Shown: one piece after another, positions 22,831 through 33,300 of the stretch
Layout: each line of letters starts with the position of its first letter
How positions within the stretch are numbered: the stretch's first letter is position 1
NCBI GenBank assembly: GCA_963930775.1
Contig: OZ005696.1
Coordinates: 248,001-312,000 of the forward strand
Direction: 5' to 3'
Origin: Cliona cf. orientalis
Taxonomy: Eukaryota > Porifera > Demospongiae > Clionaida > Clionaidae
DNA length: 64,000 nt
Translations under genes and position numbers: made by a program
The notes under the pieces: model-generated
Told to the model about the DNA's origin: nothing
What the model saw: the letters and a program-made list of their open reading frames with translations, nothing else
Databases searched by the model: none

Positions 22831-25800
22831 CATTTCCAGGGCTAGCTCAAGACTGTCTGGACCTCTCACCTTAGTTCTCATATAAATCCACTCTATTTTG
22901 TAGCGCGCAGTGCAGTGGTACGCTAGTTTGGCGTTATCTCGACAGTTACGTGATAGTGGGTGTGTCCGGCGCATTAACGATTGGGTGTGTCTGATACGCC
23001 GCCATTTTGAAATATAATGCGCATGCTCGGAATGTGTTGCTATGGTGAAGTCATGTGACCGCGCCCTAGGCGATCGCGAGCTACGTAGCTAGCGCGTACA
23101 GCGGTGCGCTGGATCGCATGATCATGGATATGATGGTGCTAGGCTCGAGGAGCGGTAAGGCGCTAGGCATAGGCGAGCTATTCGCTAGCGCGTGCAGCGC
23201 TAGTGCTCCACTGGATCGATCATAGATATCATACTATCATACGAAGGCTCGAGGAGCGGTAACGTACAGATCACAAAATTATGCCAGGTAGCTACTGAGC
23301 TATAGCTGCTGCCAACAATAAAAATTATTAGAACTCGGTTTTCTCCCTATTAAGTCTCATGGGCCGCCTAAAATTAATACTAGTATAGGCATATGAACGC
23401 AAATTAATGAGGGGCATATAGCTACGAATTTTGACACCACCCACACTGGACAGAAATTATGATAAGATGGCATTGATAAACTATACTAAATACAATAAAA
23501 AAAGAACAGAAACAAGTATAAAAAACAATTGAATAAAATTGAAGAATGAAGTAGGGATGGCAGGATCAAAAAGTACACAAACAAGAGATAATCGTATCTA
23601 TTGTACATCCCTACGATTGCTTTTTGAGGGGTACAAAAATAACCAGTAATAATGCGATTGAATCAAAACTGATAAACTCGAACCATTATGACAACTAGGG
23701 AACAACCTGAATATCTCCCACATACTGCACTCAATAAACACGTCGACATTAATAGGTGCATAATAGTCGAGAAAAGCAAGCGTAGGGATGTACATGTATA
23801 GTAGATACGATTATCTCTTGTTTGTGTACTTTTTGATCCTGCCATCCCTACTTCATTCTTCAATTTTATTCAATTGTTTTTTATACTTGTAATATGGATT
23901 GCGAGCGTTCACCTCGTCTATGTGGGGCTCGCTCAGGCTCGCCCCAATTATACGTACCATGTCACTAGTAATATACTGTCAGCAGTTTGGCTACACTACA
24001 TGTGTAAGTGGGCAGTTAGTTTACACAAGCCAACTACTCGTGGTTAGTACAGCTAGGTATTTGTGGTTGTGTACTTGTACTGCACACTTAGCACTGTCTA
24101 GCAAATGCTCTATGTGCTCCAGTACTATTGCTATAGCTTGTATATATATATGCAGGATCAGGACATTAGAGCCCCGCGTTCCATAGCGCGGGGGGGGGGG
24201 GGGGGGGGGGGGGCGCCGCTCAACTGTGCTTTAGTGAGAACGCTGATTGATTTGCACTCCGCTCGAATTGTTAGGTCCATGCCTTGAGAACTTGATTTCT
24301 GGTTTATTGAATTAAAATGAACCACATCATAGGAAATATAGGCATACCAGGGTGGTGCAGCACCGTTCTAGCATACTGTGCTATGTGCACTATATTGACG
24401 ACCTTTACCATATGCACCATTACTGGCTGTTTCTTCATATAAGACTCATGAAATGTGCACAGTCAGCATTCATGTCTGCACAAAGGTAATATTATATACA
24501 CCTAGTTGTTGTTATATCGTATAGTCGTAGTGGTTGCTTTTGCTATTAGCCAGTACTGGTTAAGGTTACGGGTGACAGTTCGCCCACGCACGGGCATTTC
24601 CCATAGTGAGTAATGGAGCATACCAAGGTGAACCGCAAATGAAAATTCTGCGTCAAGTTTCGCGTAGATGGCTTCTCTTTTGACCGTAAGGAAGTGTTTA
24701 TCTTATTACTCAGACATGTGGGCAAGGCTGGAGTTGGTGTAAATTTGAAGGCCACCTATCAGAAAGCAGCTAGACAGCCGTGTTGACGACCTGGTCCGCC
24801 ATTACGCTTGGCGTGAATTACCTTCTTTTGTGTAGCTTTCTCTTTGTGGAGGCTCTATGAACTTGGGAACCAACTGCAGCACTGGAGTAAGTTAATTAAG
24901 TACTTCATAAACTAGAGCTCTCTCGAGCACAAAACCCTCGACGCGCTGCATGGCATTTAAGCTAGCTACATGCTTCAACAGTTGCATGCAGAAAAGGGGG
25001 CAGCTAAAGGGCTGGGGCCAGGGCCAGACAGGGATGAGGCTAATGTTATACTTGCACAGCAGTGTTATTCAAGACGGTTCAACAGCTCATAGCCGCTGAG
25101 CAACAACCCTAGCGTGTTGTATCGAACTCCACACTGTCCAATTCTTGGGGACTTAGCTAGCTATATCTTAACTAGAAGGACTATGAAGCAAAGCCTTGGC
25201 ACAAGACTGAAGTACACTGAGCAATATTGCATGTCCAATATTATTGCAACTCACTTGGTTTCAAGCACTGTAATTCCATGCATGCATACAAGCCAGAGAG
25301 TCAAAGGGTACCAGAATACAGGCAGCTAAGCCGCTTAGAATTGAAAAGAAGCAGCGGGCCACGATTGTCAAAAGCTCGCTGGTGGACTGAGGGGCGGGAT
25401 TGATGCAACAGCGCATGCGCTGAGGGTTATAGACGTGTATATACCGTATATAGTGCGCAACCTATTTATACGTTACATCATGCTATCGCTAACTCGGGCA
25501 AAGTCAAGAAGCTTAGAATCGGCAAATGACGCCAAAAACTGGCGAACAAAGCGTTTTCGGAGAAATCCACACAAATCATGAATTGGGAACGTCATAAGGA
25601 ACCTTGCAACACCGCAAATTGGACTCGCAAACGAGGTATGTAGCAGCTAGCGTGGTAACAGACAGACAGACAAACCAACTACAGTAACCCTCGCGCATGC
25701 GCCGAGGGTTAATAAGCTGTAGATAGTAGACTAGACCCCTTTGTCTAGGTAAAGCTTGACGCAAAAGTTCGTGACAATGGCGGCCATTGCCTGACTTTCA

Positions 25801-28722
25801 CGACGGGAAGGTCGCTTCAATGTTGTGACAGCTGTCTTTATCATCATGTTAGCTATAATTTCGTTTTTATTTCAGCTTCATAGCTGCTTCCCTTGTGGAG
25901 ATACAAGTAGCTTGTTACTCGCGAAAATTTCTAGATGCAAACTGTCACTCGTAACCTTAATGTAGTTGCCTATGGCTATACTGGTCACCAAATGGTTGTA
26001 CTGGTTGTATATGGTCGTATTGGTTGCTGTAGTTGACGATGGTCGTACTGGTTGTAGTAGTTATCAATGGGTGTATTGGTTGCTGCAGTAGTGTATTAGT
26101 TGATGGTTGCTGTAGTTGCCTTATAGTTGTACTGGTCACCAGTAGTTGTTCATAGTCGTAGCAGTTGCCAGTGGTTGTACAACTACAACCAATACAGCCA
26201 CTGGCAACTGCTACAACTATGAATGGCAACCAGTACAACTATACACAACTACTACAACCGTACTATGAATAGTACAACCTTTGGCAACTATAGCACATCC
26301 ATAGGCACTACCATAGCCAGTACAACCATATACGGCTACGATAACCAGTATAACCATTGGCAACTACTGGCGACCAGTATAACCATAAGCATGCAACCAG
26401 TACAACTACACTACAACCAGTACATGTATTGGCAACTAAGACAACCCATGCAACCATAGGCAACTACATTAACCAGTACTGGCTAATAGCAAAAGCAACC
26501 ACTACAACTAAACGATATAACAACTACAATGTAGGTGTAATATTACCTTTGTGCAGATATGTGCACATTTCGTGAGTCTTACATATACATGAAGAAACGA
26601 CTAACTGTCATACTATACTATTGCAATTATTATAAAAAAAACATTCCGGTACACAATACCTTTCCACACTATTAGCTTAGATGCCATGCATTCGTTTTCT
26701 TTGTGTAATAGATTGTGAACACAGAAGAGCCGGATCCATCAAATGGTAAGTATATAATACACTTGTCGTGTATTAATGCCATAATAGGCCAAGGCTCATT
26801 GTTGTACCGTATAACTATAATCCATTTATGTACAAGTATAAAAACAATTGAATAAAATTTAAGGATGAAGTAGGGATGGCAGGGTCAAAAAGTACATAAA
26901 CAAGCGGATTTGTAGGGATAATCACATCCACTATACATCCCTACACTTGCTTTTCTCGATTATCATGCACCTAACTTATTCATTAAGCGTTCTTGACTTG
27001 TGTATGGAAGATATTCCTGTTTTGCACTCCTCAAAACGCAAGTGTAGGGATGTATAGTGACCGGGTACCCGGACGTGACCTTCACGTGCACCTGCCATGT
27101 GCTTGACTGAACAGGGAAATCCCCCCTGAGAGCAAGCTCGCTAAAGAAAGCGAACTGAGAGAATCGCCATATATCATCGATAGTCTACGATCTCTTCTAC
27201 GCTAGGTTCAAATTCTGGGTCTCAACACCCTGTCATGCGCACTATACATTTTGAAGCAGTCATCACACCAATTTCGGCCGAATATCGATTTGTTGATTGG
27301 GACTCTGGACGTAACTGTGGTTAGCAGGGTTTCATTTAGGATTTTTGTCAAGGGGGAGCAAACATGACAATTCAAGAGCTAAGGGGGGGCAAAGACTATA
27401 GTATGTTTTTAATTATGAAGAATGATGTGCTCATGAACTTCATTATACTAGGGTGATGTAAATCATCGAGGGGGCGAGCCTTCGCTCATAATAATATTTT
27501 AAGTAGTAGAGGGGGAGGATTGGGATGCCCCTCTAGTACAAGCAGCTATTTGTTGCTCAGCTGAGTCAGTCTATCTTGTCACTCTGAAGACCAAGGGATG
27601 AGGAGCATGCGCCATTGAGGCTACTCTGACTACTACATGTATGTGGCTACAGAATTGTACAGCTAGCTAGCTACTAAAGTTAGCAGTCATTGCACCCAGA
27701 CTATAGGCCTAGCCTTTAATTTTGCTGTAGATACTTGTACTAATGCCTTACCTTTTCTTGTCTTCTAGCCGTCTACTCGAATGGGTGTGAGCTGCATCTT
27801 TTGGTGAGCTTTATTTAGAATTAGCGCGGCTAACGTTGACGATCTTTACCGCAATGATTACGCGCATGCGCTATGAGCTAGCGAGCACGTGTTTGACGTA
27901 TCGCTACATACATGTACATAAAAACATACATAAGTACAGCGATTTTCTCGTAGTATACTGATTAGTGTGGGGCTCGCTCAGGCTCGCCCCAATTAGGGGG
28001 GGTCTGGAGGTATGCTCCCCCAGAAAAAGTTTTTACTGTTTCAACCTCTGAGCCTGTTTCTGGTGGCTTCTGAGCACTCGTATGGGGAAAGTCTGTCAGT
28101 AATATCAGGAGTACATTACCTGGTAATATCCACTGGTTCCTGTATATTTCAAGTCAAATGTTGCAAGGATATGGGATATGTGTCTCCTACTGCGTGTAGC
28201 GCGAAGCTTCAGCTCATTTATGGCTTAAAAATGAGCAAAACTGCCTCTTTTACTTGTGCATGTATTGCATGTATGGATGGTGGCTACTCTCAAGGGGGGG
28301 CAGCCAGCCTCCAAGGGGGGGGGGCGAATGACCCCTCCCACCCCCCACCCCCCCCCCCCCCCCCCAAAATGAAACCCTGATTAGAGTAAAGACTCTGGCA
28401 GTTATACCATAGCCAGTCAGTTATACCATGCACCATGTACAAGGTGTTGGTGTACATACAGTACAAGCCACTTATACTCTAGCCTTATCGTGGTTTACAT
28501 GATTGTACACTCGAGGGTATATAGTATAACTATAATATCACTGATATTCCCACCTCATCTTCAGATAATTTCCCTGATGGTAATTTTCAAGCTGAATGTA
28601 ATCCCATCGCTGACACTAATGCTCAAGCACTAAGTGCTAATCAATCACCACAAGACAATTTCTCACCGGCTATTGGCACTTCCTCCAACCAGGTGGCACA
28701 CAAATTACCGTATAAAGGGTAA
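10315..28722 (+). CDS. Gene B: CARD-like plus TIR receptor with truncated D-type cassette
   Basis: Proposed exons are 10315-10621, 15751-15807, 15870-16303, 26712-26745 and 28565-28722. They sum to 990 bases, with all phases compatible and a stop at 28720, giving 329 residues. Exon 1 is the CARD-like domain, exon 2 the linker, exon 3 TIR, and exon 4 the short linker (IVNTEEPDPSN). Exon 5 opens like exon D (GNFQAECNP, then SANQSPQDNFSP) but runs into a TA-flanked element that supplies the TAA. Alternatively a donor at 28693 could splice in phase 0 to the basic tail exon at 29242. Intron 1 is 5.1 kb against 79 bases in A, wholly because of inserted elements. The 10-kb intron 3 makes expression as one transcript uncertain. 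Confidence 0.55.
10881..12155. repeat. Tandem unit 1 with CACACTAAGTAGAAAA ends
   Basis: A non-coding 1.28-kb unit bounded by CACACTAAGTAG at the left and CTGCTTAGTGTG at the right, which are inverted ends next to A- or T-runs. It is repeated almost base for base at 12171-13472, and a damaged inverted copy lies at about 55805-56395. It contains a short internal tandem repeat (CCCCTAGCCTTGTGTGTGTG) and a 70-nt hairpin. Confidence 0.6.
11766..11835 (+). repeat. 70-nt near-perfect hairpin, copy 1
   Basis: CCTTAGATGATTTCCA pairs with TGGAAATCATCTAAGG, and the inner GCTCTAACTG pairs with CAGTTAGAGC. The same hairpin recurs at 13093-13162. It may be element structure or an RNA hairpin. Confidence 0.6.
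12171..13472. repeat. Tandem unit 2 of the same 1.3-kb repeat
   Basis: A direct copy of 10881-12155 with few differences, separated by about 15 bases. The reading frames in it are repeat sequence, not genes. Confidence 0.6.
13093..13162 (+). repeat. 70-nt near-perfect hairpin, copy 2
   Basis: Same stem as at 11766. Differences in the apical part improve pairing here (TGCGC with GCGCA). Confidence 0.6.
14273..15706. mobile_element. Mutator-like non-autonomous element, 1.43 kb, in intron 1 of gene B
   Basis: Starts TAGTCTCGTGACCCAGCC and ends GGGCCACAAGACTA. The exact 9-bp repeat GAGTTGACA flanks it (14264-14272 and 15707-15715). A second inverted pair sits inside (14340-14455 and 15085-15190), made of GGACTGGACT-type runs. 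No coding frame is convincing. Confidence 0.75.
15870..16303 (+). CDS. Gene B exon 3: TIR domain
   Basis: Begins after TTTATAG and ends at a GTATTT donor, phase 0. It carries KVFISFSRRK, CKPWMDENELEFGDVLA, IMTGGYATSLLCLRELYYAAL and KTIIPMLLEGE. The Trp of SLWCLREL in A and C is Leu here, while the Glu in the putative catalytic place (about residue 205) remains. A TA-flanked element lies just after the donor. Confidence 0.8.
16328..16844. mobile_element. Miniature element, AAGGCATTGTGCCACGATAT ends, TA duplication
   Basis: A 517-bp unit with inverted ends of about 25 bp (right end CACAATGCCTT), flanked by TA. It lies just downstream of the TIR exon of gene B and is non-coding. Confidence 0.6.
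16845..17493. other. Non-coding, no recognised feature
   Basis: No supported exon, RNA or clear inverted repeat is seen here. It is presumed intron 3 of gene B. Confidence 0.4.
17531..17573. repeat. GTCT microsatellite
   Basis: An imperfect run of GTCT units lying inside the dispersed repeat. A shorter run occurs in the second copy near 43335. Confidence 0.7.
18925..19063. repeat. Foldback repeat, copy 1
   Basis: GTTAGACACTGTTTAG at the left faces CTAAACAGTGTCTAAC at the right, with GATTTAGAAGACC pairing inside. A second copy is at 47087-47222. It is a short foldback or miniature element. Confidence 0.65.
19069..19474. mobile_element. Miniature element, CCGTATTTCCTCGA ends, TA duplication
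   Basis: A 406-bp unit with ends CCGTATTTCCTCGA and TCGAGGAAATACGG, flanked by TA, with GGCGGCGACTA-type subrepeats. A close relative in inverted orientation is at 34155-34526. The reading frame inside is repeat-derived. Confidence 0.7.
19786..19832. repeat. Short hairpin repeat
   Basis: TCTCGCTAGCCACACCCT pairs with AGGGTGTGGCTAGCGAGA around a short loop. It is probably the fused ends of a miniature element. Confidence 0.55.
20033..20820. mobile_element. Inverted-repeat element with a perfect 120-bp tandem duplication
   Basis: TCAAGGGCTTATCGAGCCGC at the left matches GCGGCTCAATAAGCCCTTGA at the right in inverted form. The similarity continues about 50 bp. Inside, 20093-20212 is repeated exactly as 20213-20332. 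No reading frame is convincing. Confidence 0.7.
21153..21425 (+). CDS. Possible small secreted peptide or orphan first exon
   Basis: A 90-codon frame starting MKLRAWLLIICALGTAVTAC has a credible signal peptide (basic, then hydrophobic, with a likely cut near VTA-C). The rest (CEVVDTSRLCDSKPG and onward) has no family I recognise. No partner exon or promoter is seen, and an antisense frame of similar length exists. Chance is a real alternative. Confidence 0.2.
   Translation: MKLRAWLLIICALGTAVTACIPAILCEVVDTSRLCDSKPGTTVMEQIEFAIDLVHYEPPRSRKPLNSLSRTDCLDPIEPLSMILLLIVDR
21703..21762 (+). repeat. Hairpin with perfect 18-bp stem
   Basis: AGTTATATGGCAGCCACT pairs exactly with AGTGGCTGCCATATAACT around a 24-base loop. 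It could be a tiny inverted-repeat element or a hairpin RNA. Confidence 0.6.
22177..22371 (-). CDS. Short basic protein fragment, mobile-element-like
   Basis: From the Met at 22371 the frame gives 64 residues with a strongly basic run (EAKREKRLQRRRERERAHR) and an acidic end. Arg-rich runs of this type open many mobile-element proteins in sponges and cnidarians. I cannot name the family. It is probably a decayed fragment. Confidence 0.3.
   Translation of the reverse strand, partial: SSTNTQSAEAKREKRLQRRRERERAHRAPYRSKQKAPKEDTLSEIEPVISSIAQGPAKNTIKID
22788..22831. repeat. TTTC microsatellite
   Basis: About eleven TTTC units. Confidence 0.9.
23065..23268. repeat. Degenerate two-unit tandem repeat
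   Basis: Two units of about 95 bp, each ending GGCTCGAGGAGCGGTAA, rich in GCTAGCGCG. It is non-coding. Confidence 0.45.
23514..23889. mobile_element. Foldback element, 376 bp
   Basis: Arms of about 110 bp: AAGTATAAAAAACAATTGAA at the left and its reverse complement at the right, with GAAGTAGGGATGGCAGGATC inside. A partial copy lies at 26834-27053. It is non-coding. Confidence 0.65.
24190..24213. repeat. G homopolymer, 24 bases
   Basis: An unbroken run of G next to CGCG. The length is likely unstable or an assembly estimate, and it could form a quadruplex. Confidence 0.8.
24214..25965. other. Non-coding with a decayed dispersed repeat
   Basis: No supported exon. The part at about 25440-25710 is an inverted relative of the ACCCTCGGCGCATGCGC repeat seen at 17494 and 43296, including a GACA/GTCT run. 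Confidence 0.4.
25966..26480. repeat. Inverted minisatellite of CAACTAC/CAGTACAACC units
   Basis: To about 26178 the strand reads GTTGTACTGGTTG-type units. After that it reads the complementary CAACCAGTACAAC units, making a large imperfect palindrome. The frames inside, rich in Thr, Tyr and Asn, are repeat artefacts. Confidence 0.7.
26712..26745 (+). CDS. Gene B exon 4: short linker exon
   Basis: Acceptor GTGTAATAG and donor GTAAGT bound 34 bases reading IVNTEEPDPSN plus one base (phase 0 to 1). Exon 57308-57350 of gene C has the same flanks (GTGTAATAG), phases and a CCATCAA-G end, so the two are homologous. Confidence 0.6.
26834..27053. repeat. Partial copy of the 23514 foldback element
   Basis: ACAAGTATAAAAACAATTGA and the following 100 bp match the 23514 element. 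The right end is replaced by unrelated repeat sequence. Confidence 0.55.
27060..27240. repeat. Dispersed repeat, inverted copy at about 35490-35720
   Basis: TCACGTGCACCTGCCATGTG through AGCGAACTGAGAGAATCGCC and the CTACGCTAGGTTC stretch recur reverse-complemented at 35490-35720. It is non-coding. Confidence 0.5.
27325..28379. mobile_element. CAGGGTTTCATTT-ended element with a nested insertion
   Basis: Starts CAGGGTTTCATTTAGG and ends AATGAAACCCTG. It is a relative of 52288-52780. About 540 bp (near 27452-27994) with GGGGCGAGCC-type ends has been inserted inside. The right part has long C and G runs. It is non-coding. Confidence 0.6.
28565..28722 (+). CDS. Gene B exon 5: truncated D-type cassette
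   Basis: After CATCTTCAG the frame reads DNFPDGNFQAECNPIADTNA and then ANQSPQDNFSPAIGTSSNQ. This closely matches the opening of exon D at 36466, including the preceding intron. Similarity ends exactly where a TA-flanked element (28708) begins, and TAA at 28720 lies in that element. Confidence 0.65.
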
Positions 28723-29107
28723 TTTTCGTGGGGGGCTAATTTTCGTTATTTTCGTGACTGCTCTAACAGTCACGAAATTTACACCCCACGAAAATTTGCC
28801 GCAGTAGGTAAAGGTCTTCTGGTAAAGTTGCCTCGAGTGTGCGTGCACGTGATCGTGGTCAAAACGCATGGTATCGGCCTCCAATCAATTGAGTCTCTGC
28901 GACCATCGAACACAGTATGAGACTGGAAAATTTCTGTTTCTGTCACTTCGGTGACAGTCATCAGTAGGTTTGCTTGATGATGGCGAACGGGGTGTGGCAA
29001 GTGCAATCGTCAAGAGCCACGGAATTTAGACCCACAAAAATTAAATTTGGAAGCTAAATCTTACTTTTCACGAAAATTAATACCCTCGAAAATTTCCCGC
29101 TATACGG
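28708..29107. mobile_element. Miniature element, CCGTATA ends, TA duplication, truncates gene B
   Basis: Starts CCGTATAAAGGGTAATTTTC and ends CCCGCTATACGG, flanked by TA. Immediately after it begins sequence homologous to the region before the tail exon of gene C. Confidence 0.65.
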
Positions 29108-30115
29108 TATTTCTTGATGTACAATTCTTCCCTTCCCTTGAAGAGAAATGTTTTGTCCCAGGAGTATTTTCATTCTAGTGAAAACATGTCCGACCTATGA
29201 AAATATACTACCTTAATTGAATTGATGTTTTTTCCCCTCAGGCCTCGAGTGGAAGTGACTCTGAAGTTCCAGTGAAGAAACTGAAGACCACACCCCTGGC
29301 CCACCCACACCAGCACAAGCGAAGGAGGAGCAAAGCTCGCACCAAACTCAGCCCCCAACCGAAGACATCGAGACGTCGAGAACAGAGACTGAAGGAGGAA
29401 CTGAGTAATAAGCCTTCATACTCAGGACACAAACAAGGTAAAGCAGGAGTACATGTGGTTAAATGATTGGGGTTTTACCATGTAGGCTAATCAGGCCAGC
29501 AAAATTTCATTTTGTCCATACAGATGTGAATGACATGGATTATCAGCCATGAATATTGTATCATAAGTAGATAAACTCTGTCATGATGCTTTGATTGTAC
29601 GTATACTGCTTGCATCCATGAGCTCTTCGTAGTATGGCAATCTAACTTAAACTGGAGACAAAAGCTCATTACAAATCAAGATAATCCTTTCCAATATATA
29701 TATTCAAACACTGCTACTTTTGTAGACATAAAATTGATTTTGGAACTGGTACAGGGGTGCATGTGTTGTTGCTTTTGAGCTGTCAAAGTATGAAAAAATA
29801 GACCTGTGGCTCAATAGTACACAGTTTACCACAAGAATATAACAAGCCACAATTGCTTCCTGCTTCCTGGAAATCCATGTAGCCCGCCTAACCAACAAAA
29901 GCACACCCAGCCAATAGACTCTAGACCATGCTAGAATCTGTATGTGCAGCTGCTCAAGAACAGAAACAAGGCTTTTCCGTAGAAATTGTTGCCTGAAACT
30001 TCTCAAAACTCTCAGAAACAGCTCTCCATGAAAGGGCCTTCACTGGGAGGTGGATGCACTTCGGTAGAGAACGCTTTCAGGTTACCAAGTAAGACTTGTC
30101 TGCCTCTTCTTGAGT
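29108..30115. repeat. Segmental duplication of the 3' end of gene C
   Basis: This stretch is colinear with about 60717-61805: upstream intron, basic tail exon and about 650 bp of downstream sequence. A second, internally deleted copy follows at 30166-30480. It is evidence for past tandem or ectopic duplication of whole receptor genes. Confidence 0.7.
29242..29466 (+). CDS. Basic tail exon, copy linked to gene B
   Basis: Acceptor CCCCTCAG and phase-0 start GCC TCG AGT as in gene C, with a stop at 29464. It encodes about 74 residues, rich in Lys and Arg (KKLKTTPLAHPHQHKRRRSK). It could be spliced in phase to the donor at 28693 of gene B; otherwise it is a relic. Confidence 0.5.
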   Translation, partial: ASSGSDSEVPVKKLKTTPLAHPHQHKRRRSKARTKLSPQPKTSRRREQRLKEELSNKPSYSGHKQGKAGVHVVK

Positions 30116-30297
30116 AGCTCTTTCAGTAGTCTCATGAGCCAGCCCCACAAATTATTAAAATTTTATTTCTTGATGTACAATTCTTCCCTTCCCTTGAAGA
30201 GAAATGTTTTGTCCCAGGAGTATTTTCATTCTAGCAAAAAAATACCCAACCTATGAAACTCAACTACCTTAATTGAGTCGATCTTTTTTCCCCTCAG

Positions 30298-30370
30298 GCC
30301 TCGAGTGGAAGTGACTCTGAGCTTCCAATGAAGAAACTGAAGACCACGCCCCTGGCCCACCCACAGGAGG
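30298..30370 (+). pseudogene. Truncated third copy of the basic tail exon
   Basis: Identical opening (GCC TCG AGT, then KKLKTTPLAHPQ) until about 30366. It then jumps to sequence equivalent to about 61798, showing an internal deletion. Confidence 0.65.
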
Positions 30371-33300
30371 GGCTGGCGCGTGAGACTATTCTTTCAGATG
30401 AATGCTCAATAAAGGCTTATGTTAGTCTCGTTTGTGAACTGTGCTTCACTGAAGTTCGTGCATTTCCATCTCTTGTAAAATTCCGTGTGTACATGTAGCT
30501 CGAACACTGCTAGTACCCCCAGAATATGTGTGTATTAGGCCAGGCAAACAGTTTATCGTCATCGCCATGGATTTTCAGATTTCTCAAAAAATTTCGGATT
30601 TTAGATTGTATACAGCAGCTATACGACACTTTGGCCCCGCCCCCTCGAGCGCTGCAATTGAAGGGCGTGGCCTCGGTGATCGCGAGTTCGTTATCGCACT
30701 CTTTACTAGTTTGTAATCTGAATAATGACCACCTGCCCGCATGCAAAATCGAAAAGTCTGTGATGATGAACTGAATTGTGACCCTCCACGAGGAAACCAA
30801 GTATAATGCGCTGGATATCAATCTGAGATACAGGCCAAAATAGTTGCCCAAGGTGATAATTATCGTTTTTCACTTTTTGGTATAGATTGATAGAGGAATC
30901 ATTCCTCTACACAAGAATCTGCTTCGTAGCTTCTAGAACGCTATACTTACTGAGTTATGGCTCAAAGAAGTCGGCTGTGTAGCTAACATTGACCGTCCAT
31001 GATACGAAGCCGTTGCCATAATTGCAGTAGGCAAGCATGGCAGCTGCATAGAAAAAAACTCTCCAGTCACTTCTTTCTTCGATTTAGTGTACTAACGATC
31101 TATAGACACGCTTATCTCTTTGTTATTTTCCACCGAAAAGCCCGCTCCTACTCTCTTTCCAATGTTTTGGCAGCCATCTACCTTAAGGACAGGTTTAATT
31201 ACGAGTACTTAAATTTTGCTATTTGGCTACCCCTCACATTTTGCTGGTACTAATAATTGCGGAATTGCAAAAAATCAACCACACCCACTAATTATACAGT
31301 TAATGTTCTTCAACAATAGTATTGTTGTATAACCAATAACATTAATAAGATAATACTGCAGAATCCCACAATTACGCCCCCCCCCCTTGTGCGTGCTAGG
31401 ATTGGGGAGGAGGGGGCTTATATGCGGGATTGTTACATTTCTGTGTGACGACCATTACCGACCTTCGAATACAACGTGGGCGCGCGATCTGTTCTCTCTC
31501 TGGTTCTTTGCATGGTGGGAAAAACGACAAAAGTAAGGCATAATATGACGAATAGCTAGCTTGCTAGCTGTAGCTACTGTTTTTGTTAGTATATGGACTT
31601 TATTAATTTATCAGTCAGGGAGGGCGGGGGGCGTAATCGCGGCTACGGTAGCCAGAAGACTGTGGAGAAGATATGGACTCAATCTCTGACCTTGACATAG
31701 ACCATGTGTATTTATTTCTAATTAATTGAATTTCAAAATTATGTTTATATATTCGCGGGTATTAAATATTGCGATTTTGACATAAATCACAAAATTTGCA
31801 ATTAATAGTACCCGTTATTAAACCTATCCCTAAGGTATATAGCTCTTTGATTTAGTGGGCGGGGCCACGTATTTTACATAAACGGCGAATATATGGACTT
31901 CCACGAGCAATGTACGTAGCAATGTTCATTGCAATTTTTTGTAAGACTTAAGTAGGGCGATCCGGGTACATTTTTGCTCACATCTCCATGACTACACGGG
32001 CTAGAGACTTCAAATTTGCTTGAGCAATAGTTCAAGGGTTGTAGTTGGTAATGATGGCCTTAATTCAAAATTTTTCCGCACATTATGCTGGTTTACTCAT
32101 GGAAGGTCAATTTAGTTTGCCTCGCCTTACTTTGAATCACTTTTGGTCCATCCTATTCAGCCCCAGAACATGCTACGGACATAATTCAAAAACCAGCAAA
32201 TAGAGCATAAAAACTGAAATTTACACATTCCAGAATTTTTAGTTTCACTTTCATCGTTGAGTTAGGCCAGACCAAATTAATTTATTGTTGCACGGATTTG
32301 CCAGTCCAGTTTTTGCCTTATTTGAAGAAAAATAAATGTGCATGCGCAGTGTCGACCCCTTATGTAGAACCCACATGCAGCTGAAAAGACAAGATGATTG
32401 GACACTAATGACAAGTGCTTGCTTATATATTAGCCAGTCATTTATCTACTCTATCACTCAATCTCTTGCTCACTAAACCTTTATGTGGCTCGAGTTAAAT
32501 TCCTAGCCTTTTTATAATATTATAGCTCACAGTCTATATAGTCAGTAACTTATGAATAGAATGTCAATCTGCACGAAGACCCCACGTTTTCCATACATTC
32601 TCTTACCCACACAGGAACTATCAAGATAAGAGACATCTATAATATAATATTATTATATTGAACTACTAGTGGTAATGTCTTCAACTACTAAAATTCCAAA
32701 AACTCGCCAGACACTAATCTTCAAAAAATGGTGTTGCAGATTCAGGTATATCTCCAGAACTACAGAAAAATAGAGGACAGGGGATGATTAAATTACAACT
32801 AAAGTAGTGAAAGTACGAGTGTTCAGCCCCAGTATAAACTAAGTCTCTTTCCCAGTCGGGCTACAACGTGCTGAACATAGTAAATATTTTTAGTTTTATA
32901 CCTCGTATAGTTCTGATCTGGAGAGCACTAGTCCCACTTGAACAATAAATGTTGAAGATCCTAAGGTACTGCACCCACAAACCAGGCTTGAAGGTTATTG
33001 CAGGTGTTTTAGTGCGTACACTATAATTGTGAAGTTGGCTCAGACACTCGAACATGGAAGATAGTGGCGGTAGCCTTTGAGTTCTTGTGACAAAAATAAA
33101 TGTGGAAACAAGTTAATACTACGATAATTACAGTAACTTCAAAGTACCATAGTTAATCGAATACAATGCATGATCCAATCTAACGCAAGAATTAGCTTTT
33201 TATGAATTCTCATAACGTTTATATATGGAGCGATTGACGACCTTTACCAGAAAAATGCACGTTTTCTTCCATGCGTTGTATTAGATTAAGTACGGTAGTT

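Noticed and set aside
25957-26575. Thr/Tyr/Asn-rich frames
   Set aside because: Products of the CAACTAC minisatellite.
28012-28380. 122-codon plus-strand frame
   Set aside because: It lies in the CAGGG-ended element and ends in a poly-C derived proline run; the homologous element at 52288 gives a different frame.
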